Source of the DNA: an uncultured Clostridia bacterium
Lineage (GTDB): Bacteria > Bacillota_A > Clostridia > TANB77 > CAG-508
DNA: 24,931 nucleotides
NCBI GenBank assembly: GCA_934130705.1
Contig: CAKOYL010000010.1
Coordinates: 1 to 24,931 of the forward strand
Direction of reading: 5' to 3'
Position 1 is the first letter of the stretch; each line of letters begins with the position of its first letter. The translations under genes and the position numbers were made by a program. Positions 7,362 through 14,027 of this stretch are shown here, one piece after another. Below the pieces are notes generated by a model. That model saw nothing but the letters and a program-made list of their open reading frames with translations. It did not search any database and was not told the DNA's origin.

Positions 7362-8480
7362 TTGAAAGCTGTAGTAATCGAAAAAAAAGATTTAAGATAT
7401 AACATAGAAAAAATAAAAGAATATGCAAATCAAAATTTACCAGATGACAACGGAAATAAAGTAAAAATAATTGCAGTAGTAAAATCAAATGGATATGGAT
7501 TAGGAATTGTAGAATTAACACAATTCCTAATAGATAATGGAATAGATTTTTTTGCAGTATCTACAATAGAAGAAGCATTAAAAATAAGACAAGCTGGAAT
7601 CAAACAAAAAATTTTAATGCTATCATCAACAGCAATAAAAGAAGATGTAAAACAACTAGTTGAAAATGATATAATCCTAACACTAGGCTCAAAAGAGGAT
7701 ATAGAAGTGGCAGAAGAAATAGGACAAGAGTTACAAAAAAAGATAAAGGCTCACATAAAAATTGATACAGGATTTGGAAGATATGGATTTGTATATAATA
7801 ATAGAGATAAAATGGTAGAAACATTAACTAAAATCAAAAACATAAAAATAGAAGGAACATTTACACATTTTTCAAATGCATATTATGATGACAAATATAC
7901 TCAAATACAATTTCAACGCTTTATGGATTGTATAGAAGTTTTAAAAATGAATAATATAGAAACTGGAATATTACATGTATGTAATACATCAGCATTTATA
8001 AAATTTCCACAAATGCACTTAAATGCAGTAAGAATAGGTTCAGCATTTACAGGAAGAATCTCATTTAAAAACAGTATGGGACTTAGAAAAATAGGATATC
8101 TAAAATCAAATGTAGCAGAAATAAAAGAACTTCCTAAAGGATTTAACATAGGTTACTCAAATACGTATACAACAAAGAAAACAACAAAAGTAGCAATTAT
8201 TCCATGTGGATATATGGACGGAGTAAACATTGATACTGGAAGAGATATGTTTAGAAAAATAGATAAATTAAGATATATAGTAAGAGATATAAAAGATGCT
8301 TTCAAAAAACAACAAATATATGTAAAAATAAACGGACAAAATTGTCCGATTCTAGGAAGAATAGGAACATATCACGTAACAGTAGATATAACAGGAAAAG
8401 ATATAAAAATTAATGATGAAGCGATTTTTACTGTAAGTTTAAAACATGTTGATAGTAGTCTAAGAAGGGAGTGGAATTAA
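7362..8480 (+). CDS. alr: Alanine racemase, divergent
   Basis: PLP enzyme that interconverts L- and D-alanine for peptidoglycan. 372 aa. PLP lysine is Lys41 in VVKSNGYGLG and the opposing catalytic tyrosine is Tyr265 in NIGYSNTY, exactly the family number. IDTGFGRYGF (134-143) and VRIGSAFTG (223-231) are also family segments. The C-terminal beta domain lacks the usual CMDQ-type stretch: where GRVCMDQ is expected the protein has GRIGTYHVTVDIT. This could mean altered activity or specificity, so a related fold-III amino-acid racemase is possible. Translation starts at TTG, with AGGAGG six bases upstream. The next gene starts one base after its stop, showing tight coupling. Confidence 0.85.
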   Translation: MKAVVIEKKDLRYNIEKIKEYANQNLPDDNGNKVKIIAVVKSNGYGLGIVELTQFLIDNGIDFFAVSTIEEALKIRQAGIKQKILMLSSTAIKEDVKQLVENDIILTLGSKEDIEVAEEIGQELQKKIKAHIKIDTGFGRYGFVYNNRDKMVETLTKIKNIKIEGTFTHFSNAYYDDKYTQIQFQRFMDCIEVLKMNNIETGILHVCNTSAFIKFPQMHLNAVRIGSAFTGRISFKNSMGLRKIGYLKSNVAEIKELPKGFNIGYSNTYTTKKTTKVAIIPCGYMDGVNIDTGRDMFRKIDKLRYIVRDIKDAFKKQQIYVKINGQNCPILGRIGTYHVTVDITGKDIKINDEAIFTVSLKHVDSSLRREWN

Positions 8481-8481
8481 A

Positions 8482-9534
8482 TTGAAAAAAAATCCACAAA
8501 ATGATAATCAAGTAAAAGAAGAAAAAATAAAAACGAATGGCTTTTTTAAAAAAATATGGTGGTCAATAGATAAAATAGAAAGATATGGTGAATTATCAGC
8601 AGAAGGATTCCCAAGAGCATTTAGTTATTTATTAAAATTAATATTATGTTTGGCAATAGTTGTTGCTATAGCTACATTGTACCAAACAAAAAATGTAGTA
8701 GATCAGATAACAAATTTTATACAAGATGAAGTTCCAGATTTTACATATTCAGATAAAGAAATAAAATTTTCTACTGAAGAAGTAATTAATAAAACATCTG
8801 AATTTGGACAAGTAATAATTGATGCAACACAAGATAATACAGATGAAATAAATAAAGAATTAAATGAAATTCCAGAGGATGAAAATGGAATATTAGTTTT
8901 AAAAAATAAAATAATAATAAAAGATGCTTCTACAAATAGAAAAATAAACTATACTTATGAAGATTTATTAGAACAAATAGGAGTATCAGAATTTAATAAA
9001 CAAGACTTAATAGAACTTTTGACAGGTTCTGAAATTATATCAATATATTGTAGTTTATTTGCATTATTAATTTTATATGCATTTGGAATTTATTTAATAA
9101 ATACAATAATTAATGTATTACTTATAAGTATATTTGGATTTTTATCAACATTGATAACAAAATTAAAAATGAGATATATAGCAATTCTAAATATGGCAAT
9201 ATATTCAATTACATTGTCAACATTATTAGAAATGATATATATTGTAGCAAACCAAATATTTAATATTAAAATTAACTATTTTGATGTAATGTATATTCTA
9301 GTATCTTGTATTTACATGATTGCGGCAGTATTTATATTAAAATCAGACTTAACCAAAAAACAAGAACAAATAACTAAAATAGTAGAAGTTCAAAAACAAG
9401 TAGCAGAAGATTTAGAAAAACAAGAAAAAAATGAGAAAGAAGATAAAAAACAAGAGAAAGAAAAAGATAAGAAAAAAGATGAAAAAGAGTCAGAAAACAA
9501 TGTGGGAGAAGAACCAGAAGGTTCAAATGCTTAA
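8482..9534 (+). CDS. DUF1189-like membrane protein
   Basis: 350 aa. One membrane helix near the N-terminus (about 48-66), an extracytoplasmic stretch of about 110 residues, then three or four membrane helices between about 185 and 290. This layout and the segment from ISIYCSLFALLILYAFGIYL fit the DUF1189 family of Firmicutes, whose role is unknown. The last 55 residues are a highly charged Lys/Glu tail that is probably a cytoplasmic coiled coil and not part of the family core. Start is TTG, with GGGAGTGG upstream. It lies between alr and ftsH in one operon, so an envelope role is plausible but only inferred. Confidence 0.75.
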   Translation: MKKNPQNDNQVKEEKIKTNGFFKKIWWSIDKIERYGELSAEGFPRAFSYLLKLILCLAIVVAIATLYQTKNVVDQITNFIQDEVPDFTYSDKEIKFSTEEVINKTSEFGQVIIDATQDNTDEINKELNEIPEDENGILVLKNKIIIKDASTNRKINYTYEDLLEQIGVSEFNKQDLIELLTGSEIISIYCSLFALLILYAFGIYLINTIINVLLISIFGFLSTLITKLKMRYIAILNMAIYSITLSTLLEMIYIVANQIFNIKINYFDVMYILVSCIYMIAAVFILKSDLTKKQEQITKIVEVQKQVAEDLEKQEKNEKEDKKQEKEKDKKKDEKESENNVGEEPEGSNA

Positions 9535-9552
9535 AATAGAAACGAGGAGAAA

Positions 9553-9579
9553 ATGACAAATGGAAAAAAATCAAAATAA
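9553..9579 (+). other. Short overlapping ORF at the ftsH start
   Basis: An 8-codon frame (MTNGKKSK) begins at an ATG three bases after GAGGAG and ends inside ftsH in another frame. The true ftsH ATG at 9560 is 10 bases from the same ribosome binding site. It may compete for initiation; it may also be chance. Confidence 0.3.
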
Positions 9580-11344
9580 AAATAAAAAATTAATTACATC
9601 ATTAATTGCATTAATTGTGCTAATTGTTGTATTAGCAGGAATAGCAATATATTATGTGACAAAAAATCAAAATGCTGATGACAAAACATTAGCATATACA
9701 GACTTAATAAAAGAAATGTCATATGGAAATATAGAAAAAATTGAAATGACAGTTGGAAGCACTACTGTAAAAGTTAAAATGAAAAATCAAGATGAAGAAA
9801 AAAAATCAATAGTACCAAATACAGAGGCATTTATAGGTTTAGTACAACAGAAAGTTGCTGAAGGAAATGAAATTGAATTAATACAAAAACCAAAAAGCAT
9901 ATTAGCTCAACTTCCAACAACAATAATAGGATTATTACCAACAATAATAATGCTTGGTTTATTTATAATGATATTTAAAATGCAAGGTCTAGGCGAAAAA
10001 GGACAAGTATATGAAGAAACAGAAAGAAAAACAAAAATAAAATTTAAAGATGTTGCAGGTTTAGATGAAGAAAAAGAAGAACTAATAGAAATAGTTGATT
10101 TCTTAAAGAAACCAGAAAAATTTACAAAAATGGGAGCTAAAATTCCAAAAGGTGTGCTTTTATATGGAAAGCCTGGAACTGGAAAAACATTAATAGCAAA
10201 AGCTATTGCAGGTGAAGCAAATGTTCCATTTATATCAATGAGTGGTTCTGAATTTATAGAAATGTTTGCTGGTCTTGGGGCATCAAGAGTAAGAAAATTA
10301 TTTGAAAAAGCAAGAAAACTATCACCATGTATAGTATTTATTGATGAAATAGATGCAATCGGAGCAAGAAGAACATCAAATAGTGGAGCAGAAACAGAAA
10401 ATAATCAAACTTTAAACCAATTATTAGTTGAGATGGACGGATTTAGTTCAGAAGAAACTATCATCGTATTAGCCGCAACTAATAGACCTGAAATGTTAGA
10501 TAAAGCTTTATTAAGACCAGGAAGATTTGACAGACAAATCACAATTCCAGTACCTGATTTAAAAGGAAGACTAGAAATTTTAAAAATCCATAGTGAAGAT
10601 AAGAAATTATCAGAAAATGTTAATCTAGAAAGTATTGCTGAAGATACAGCTGGATTTACAGGAGCTGAACTTGCCAATATTTTAAATGAAGCAGCAATTA
10701 TAGCAACAATAAATAAACATGAAGAAATAGAAAATTCTGATATAGAAGAAGCAGTTAAAAAAGTAACAGTAGGACTTGAAAAGAAAACAAGAGTATATTC
10801 AGAAAAAGATAAAAAACTTACAGCATATCATGAGGCTGGACATGCTGTAGTTAGCAAATATTTGCCAACACAAACAGATGTAAAAGAAGTATCAATAATT
10901 CCAAGAGGAGTTGCTGGTGGATATACAATGTATAAATCTGACGAAGATAAATATTATATATCAAGAACAGAAATGCAAGAAAAATTAATTGCACTATTAG
11001 GTGGTCGAGCTGCTGAAAAATTAGTACTAGATGATATTTCAACAGGTGCAAGTAATGATATAGAAGTTGCAACCAAAATAGCAAGAGAAATGGTAACAAA
11101 ATATGGAATGAGTGATAATTTAGGACCAATAGATTTCCAAGGTAGAGACCAAAATGATTATTTAATATTTGGAGAAAATATTGGAGATAAAATAGGTCAA
11201 GAAGTTAAAATGTTAATAGACATTGCTTATAATGATGCACAAAAATTATTAATAGAACACAGAGATAAATTGGACATTATAGCAGAAACATTATTAAAGC
11301 AAGAAAAAATTAATGAAGAAGAATTTAAAAATATATTTGAATAA
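9560..11344 (+). CDS. ftsH: ATP-dependent zinc metalloprotease FtsH
   Basis: Membrane-anchored AAA+ protease that degrades misfolded membrane proteins and some regulators. 594 aa. Membrane helices at about 11-33 and 120-140 flank the small outside domain. AAA module: Walker A GKPGTGKT (203-210), pore loop EMFAGLGA (234-241), Walker B IVFIDEID (258-265) and arginine fingers in LRPGRFDRQ (318-326). The zinc site is HEAGH (424-428), with Asp500 in GASND as the third ligand. The second Walker A residue is Lys where Pro is usual, which is outside the key GKT. Last gene of the femX-alr-DUF1189-ftsH operon, closed by a terminator. Confidence 0.98.
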   Translation: MEKNQNKNKKLITSLIALIVLIVVLAGIAIYYVTKNQNADDKTLAYTDLIKEMSYGNIEKIEMTVGSTTVKVKMKNQDEEKKSIVPNTEAFIGLVQQKVAEGNEIELIQKPKSILAQLPTTIIGLLPTIIMLGLFIMIFKMQGLGEKGQVYEETERKTKIKFKDVAGLDEEKEELIEIVDFLKKPEKFTKMGAKIPKGVLLYGKPGTGKTLIAKAIAGEANVPFISMSGSEFIEMFAGLGASRVRKLFEKARKLSPCIVFIDEIDAIGARRTSNSGAETENNQTLNQLLVEMDGFSSEETIIVLAATNRPEMLDKALLRPGRFDRQITIPVPDLKGRLEILKIHSEDKKLSENVNLESIAEDTAGFTGAELANILNEAAIIATINKHEEIENSDIEEAVKKVTVGLEKKTRVYSEKDKKLTAYHEAGHAVVSKYLPTQTDVKEVSIIPRGVAGGYTMYKSDEDKYYISRTEMQEKLIALLGGRAAEKLVLDDISTGASNDIEVATKIAREMVTKYGMSDNLGPIDFQGRDQNDYLIFGENIGDKIGQEVKMLIDIAYNDAQKLLIEHRDKLDIIAETLLKQEKINEEEFKNIFE

Positions 11345-11375
11345 AAAAGAACCTAGAAATTTTCTAGGTTCTTTT
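11344..11375. terminator. Bidirectional terminator after ftsH
   Basis: AAGAACCTAG and CTAGGTTCTT form the stem around a short A/T loop, with T runs on both strands. It serves ftsH and the converging minus-strand 75-aa gene. Confidence 0.9.
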
Positions 11376-11382
11376 TGAAAGG

Positions 11383-11610
11383 TTATCTACGCTTTACTTG
11401 ATTCTTTTTTAACAATGCAGGAAATTCGGTTGCAACTGCAAGAAAACAGTCTACATTGCAAAATTCAATTTCATTAGGTTTACTAATGATACCTCCTTTT
11501 TTTCTAGCTAACCTGACTAGTTCTTCATACCGAAGTTGTACCAACTCACTTTTAAATGTGAAGCAAGAATCGGTTCCTAAGAGTTTCAAGGTAATACAAT
11601 CATTAAGCAT
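11383..11610 (-). CDS. Hypothetical 75-aa protein, twin A
   Basis: Not recognised. 75 aa, soluble, with four cysteines and a very basic end (LLKKNQVKRR). Strong ribosome binding site AAAGGAGC placed 7 bases before ATG. It has its own promoter (TTGATT-17-TATTAT). The next minus-strand gene upstream has the same length, an almost identical promoter and ribosome-binding stretch, and a comparable hydrophobic pattern: a strand (ITLKLLG), a second strand (CFTFKS), a helix with a conserved ...R..A, and an IIS...IEF...AV..F..LL end. I infer an old duplication. DNA is less AT-biased than its neighbours. Confidence 0.7.
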   Translation of the reverse strand: MLNDCITLKLLGTDSCFTFKSELVQLRYEELVRLARKKGGIISKPNEIEFCNVDCFLAVATEFPALLKKNQVKRR

Positions 11611-11653
11611 AATTAAGCTCCTTTCTAGATATGTTATTTATATTAACATAATT

Positions 11654-11682
11654 ATAATAGCATAAAAACGCAATAAAATCAA
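11654..11682 (-). promoter_or_regulatory. Sigma-A promoter of twin A
   Basis: On the minus strand TTGATT (11682-11677), 17 bases, TATTAT (11659-11654). Confidence 0.6.
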
Positions 11683-11691
11683 GAAAAATAA

Positions 11692-11720
11692 CAAGGTCAA
11701 GAAAAATTTTCTTGACCTTG
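11692..11720 (-). terminator. Terminator after twin B
   Basis: CAAGGTCAAGAAAA and its reverse complement form a perfect 14-base stem with almost no spacer; effective pairing leaves an A/T loop. A T-rich tract follows on the minus strand. Confidence 0.8.
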
Positions 11721-11726
11721 GAAAGG

Positions 11727-11954
11727 TTACAATATTTTTTCCCACAGCAGGGTGTGTAAAAAATCCACAGCTGTTTCCCTACTTGAAAATAAGATCGTTG
11801 TGTCCTGAATGGATCCAGAGATTGTTGCTCCGAATTCACAACTCAAAGCCATTGAACGTATAGTCTCTGCATTTAAGGTTAAAAATTTTTCATCGCAAAA
11901 AATGCAAAAGGTCTGTTCGTTAGATTCTTCTAAAAATGATATCCGTAATTTCAT
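11727..11954 (-). CDS. Hypothetical 75-aa protein, twin B
   Basis: Not recognised. Begins MKLRISFLEESNEQTFCIFC and ends LHTLLWEKIL. The ribosome binding site AAAGGAGC stands 6 bases before the ATG at 11954; a longer frame reaching 12014 has no such site and is not preferred. Cysteines cluster at 17, 20 and 39. It is soluble. It has its own promoter and terminator. Like twin A it has an alternating-strand start followed by a helix and an ISG...ILF...AVDFLHTLL end. The upstream DNA is shared with the transketolase gene, which is divergently transcribed; the phased TATTACA sites at 12038-12077 are near both promoters. Confidence 0.7.
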   Translation of the reverse strand: MKLRISFLEESNEQTFCIFCDEKFLTLNAETIRSMALSCEFGATISGSIQDTTILFSSRETAVDFLHTLLWEKIL

Positions 11955-11993
11955 AATTAGCTCCTTTCGAGACGTAACTCTGTTAACAACTAT

Positions 11994-12022
11994 ATTATAA
12001 CATACAATTAACATAAAATCAA
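11994..12022 (-). promoter_or_regulatory. Sigma-A promoter of twin B
   Basis: On the minus strand TTGATT (12022-12017), 17 bases, TATAAT (11999-11994). Both hexamers and the start of the spacer match the twin A promoter. Confidence 0.7.
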
Positions 12023-12037
12023 TAGAAGATGGAAAAA

Positions 12038-12077
12038 TATTACATTTGTATTACAGAGAAATAATATTTATATTACA
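12038..12077 (+). promoter_or_regulatory. Phased TATTACA repeats upstream of the transketolase promoter
   Basis: TATTACA starts at 12038, 12049 and 12071, that is at steps of 11 and 22 bases, so three of four slots on an 11-base grid are filled. The last repeat ends 4 bases before the -35 box. An equivalent four-site array stands before the cpaB-like gene. The spacing is typical of tandem PhoB/PhoP-type response regulator sites. Confidence 0.55.
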
Positions 12078-12081
12078 CATA

Positions 12082-12110
12082 TTGAAAAAAAGAATATTAA
12101 AATATAAAAT
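12082..12110 (+). promoter_or_regulatory. Sigma-A promoter of the transketolase gene
   Basis: TTGAAA at 12082-12087, 17 bases, TAAAAT at 12105-12110, about 40 bases before the ATG. Confidence 0.6.
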
Positions 12111-12151
12111 GTATAATATAAAAATATATTTACATGGAAGGATAAAAGAAA

Positions 12152-12967
12152 ATGAATAATATAGAAGAATTACAAAAAATTTCAAAAAAAGTAAGGAAAG
12201 GAATAATAGAATCTGTTTATAGTAATCAATCAGGACATCCAGGCGGTTCTTTATCAATAGCAGATATATTAACAGTGTTATATTTTCATGAAATGAATAT
12301 CAATCCTGAACAACCAAAAGATGAAAATAGAGACAGGTTAGTACTATCTAAAGGTCATTGTGCACCAGCATTATATTCAACATTAGCTAATAGAGGATAT
12401 TTTGATATAGAAGATTTAAAAACATTCAGAAATATTAATGGAAAATTACAAGGACATCCAGATATGAAAAATATACCAGGGGTAGACATGACAACAGGTT
12501 CATTAGGTCAAGGATTGTCAGCTGCAAATGGAATGGCAATAGCAGGAAAATTAGACAACAAAGATTATAGAGTTTATTGTATATTAGGAGATGGAGAAAT
12601 AGAAGAAGGACAAGTGTGGGAAGCAGCAATGGCATCAAATAAATATAAATTAGATAATCTATGTGTAATTGTAGATAATAATAATTTACAAATAGATGGA
12701 ACAATAGAAGAAGTAATGAGTTCATATCCAATAGATGAAAAGTTTAAAAGTTTTGGATTTCAAATTATAAACATTGATGGAAATGATATAGATGAAATTA
12801 TAAAAGCTTTTGAAGTTGCTAGAAATATAAAAGAAAAACCCACATGTATAATAGCTAAAACTGTAAAAGGAAAAGGAGTTTCTTTTATGGAAAATAAGGT
12901 TGAATGGCATGGAAAGGCTCCTAATGAAGAGCAATATAAACAAGCTATGAAAGAATTAGAAGATTAA
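12152..12967 (+). CDS. Transketolase N-terminal subunit
   Basis: 271 aa, equal to the thiamine-diphosphate-binding N-terminal half of transketolase. In split enzymes this pairs with a separate pyrimidine/C-terminal subunit and moves two-carbon units in the pentose phosphate pathway. Visible are SGHPGGSLSIADIL (27-40), LSKGHCAPALY, TGSLGQGLSAANGMA and the ThDP motif GDGEIEEGQVWEA...VDNNNLQIDG. The end AKTVKGKGVSFMENK...WHGKAP is also standard. The partner gene normally follows directly. Here the next genes are the L21 leader and rplU, so the partner must be elsewhere or is missing. Ribosome binding site is weak (AAGGATA). Confidence 0.92.
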   Translation: MNNIEELQKISKKVRKGIIESVYSNQSGHPGGSLSIADILTVLYFHEMNINPEQPKDENRDRLVLSKGHCAPALYSTLANRGYFDIEDLKTFRNINGKLQGHPDMKNIPGVDMTTGSLGQGLSAANGMAIAGKLDNKDYRVYCILGDGEIEEGQVWEAAMASNKYKLDNLCVIVDNNNLQIDGTIEEVMSSYPIDEKFKSFGFQIINIDGNDIDEIIKAFEVARNIKEKPTCIIAKTVKGKGVSFMENKVEWHGKAPNEEQYKQAMKELED

Positions 12968-13011
12968 TTAACAGTAAAAATATTGAATTTATAGAAAATT
13001 TTCAAAACCAG

Positions 13012-13040
13012 TTGACAGCTCAGTAAAAAAATGGTAAAAT
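13012..13040 (+). promoter_or_regulatory. Consensus sigma-A promoter of rplU-rpmA
   Basis: Perfect TTGACA at 13012-13017, 17 bases, TAAAAT at 13035-13040. It is the closest to consensus in the window, as expected for ribosomal protein genes. Confidence 0.85.
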
Positions 13041-13047
13041 TAATAAC

Positions 13048-13130
13048 TGTAATCCGCTTAGTCAAGGTTCATAAAGACTAATTAAATTTAGTTACCTGTA
13101 TAAAAGGATTAGCGAGTATACGATAAGGGA
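13048..13130 (+). ncRNA. L21 ribosomal protein leader
   Basis: The leader has AATCC (13051-) pairing with GGATT further on, an inner AGTC...GACT stem, and the GGATTAGCGAGTA-type end just before the ribosome binding site. This agrees with the L21 leader of low-GC Gram-positives, thought to be bound by L21 for feedback control. Boundaries are approximate. Confidence 0.65.
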
Positions 13131-13142
13131 GGTGCATTTTAG

Positions 13143-13499
13143 ATGTACGCAATAATTGAAAGTTGTGGAAAACAATACAAAGTATCAGAAGGAGATGTTG
13201 TATTTTTCGAAAAACTAGATGCAGAGGAAGGTAAAAAAGTTACTTTTGATAAAGTTGTTCTAGTATCAGATGAAGGAAAAGTACAAGTTGGAAATCCTTA
13301 TGTTAAAAGTATGAAAGTTGAAGGAAAAGTTGTTTCACACGGTAAAGGTAAAAAAATCATTGTTTTCAAAATGAAAGCTAAAAAGAATTACAGAAGAAAA
13401 CAAGGACATAGACAACCATACACAAAAGTTGAAATAACAGCTATAAAATCAACAGCAAGAAGAACAGCTGCAAAAGCTGAAGAAAAAGTAGAAGCTTAA
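13143..13499 (+). CDS. rplU: 50S ribosomal protein L21
   Basis: 118 aa, usual size with a short extra Ala/Lys/Glu tail ([13 protein letters not shown]). [18 protein letters not shown] at the start and [22 protein letters not shown] near the end are the L21 signature. Ribosome binding site GGGAGGTG. It lies behind an L21-type leader and is followed by rpmA; the usual prp (ysxB) gene between rplU and rpmA is absent. Confidence 0.97.
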   Translation: MYAIIESCGKQYKVSEGDVVFFEKLDAEEGKKVTFDKVVLVSDEGKVQVGNPYVKSMKVEGKVVSHGKGKKIIVFKMKAKKNYRRKQGHRQPYTKVEITAIKSTARRTAAKAEEKVEA

Positions 13500-13512
13500 T
13501 TTTCTACATATA

Positions 13513-13584
13513 TTAATTAAAAGATTTTAATTAAGAGAACATATAAAACAAAAAGATTTACAAAATTAAAGCTTTTGATTTTGT
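13513..13584 (+). promoter_or_regulatory. Two hairpins in the rplU-rpmA spacer
   Basis: TTAATTAAAA (13513-13522) and TTTTAATTAA (13525-13534) form a near-perfect palindrome. ACAAAAT...ATTTTGT (13560-13584) forms a second hairpin that pairs inward through AAAG and CTTT. Neither has a proper T run, so a processing or translation-control role is more likely than termination. Confidence 0.35.
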
Positions 13585-13612
13585 GATGAGTAAATCGAAA
13601 GGAGTGAGATAG

Positions 13613-13873
13613 ATGGCTCATAAAAAAGGTCAAGGTAGCTCTCATAACGGTAGAGAGAGTGAGTCTAAACGTCTTGGAGTTAAAAGAGCAGATGGACAAT
13701 TTGTTTTAGCTGGAAATATATTAGTTAGACAAAGAGGAACAAGAGTATATCCAGGTGTTAACGTAAAAAAAGGCAGTGACGATACTTTATATGCAGTAGT
13801 TGATGGAACTGTTAAATTTGAAAGAAAAGGTAGAGACAAAAAACAAGTTAGTGTTTACCCAGTAGAAGCATAG
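13613..13873 (+). CDS. rpmA: 50S ribosomal protein L27
   Basis: 86 aa; [20 protein letters not shown] is the conserved start whose N-terminal tail reaches towards the peptidyl transferase centre. [16 protein letters not shown] and [14 protein letters not shown] follow. Many Firmicutes make L27 with a short N-terminal extension removed by the Prp protease. Here an in-frame TAG directly precedes the ATG, so no extension can exist, which fits the missing prp gene. Ribosome binding site AAAGGAGTG. Confidence 0.97.
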   Translation: MAHKKGQGSSHNGRESESKRLGVKRADGQFVLAGNILVRQRGTRVYPGVNVKKGSDDTLYAVVDGTVKFERKGRDKKQVSVYPVEA

Positions 13874-13917
13874 AAAAATTGTTAAAAAGGAATTATCCTT
13901 TTTAACAATTTTTTTTG
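13874..13917 (+). terminator. Terminator after rpmA
   Basis: AAAAATTGTTAAAAAGG (13874-13890) pairs with CCTTTTTAACAATTTTT across a 5-7-base loop, and more T follow. Confidence 0.92.
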
Positions 13918-13936
13918 AAAAAAATAGCAAAAAACA

Positions 13937-13965
13937 TTTACATTTTATAATTTTTTGTATACAAT
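13937..13965 (+). promoter_or_regulatory. Sigma-A promoter of the glycosyltransferase
   Basis: TTTACA at 13937-13942, 17 bases, TACAAT at 13960-13965. Confidence 0.6.
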
Positions 13966-14027
13966 ATAAAAAATGAAAAAAATGTCAAAAACAAAAGAAA
14001 ATAGTCAAAGGAAAGGAAGTTATATCA

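Noticed and set aside
11809..12000. Plus-strand frame opposite twin B
   Set aside because: Antisense of twin B, lacks a ribosome binding site, and ends inside the twin B promoter.
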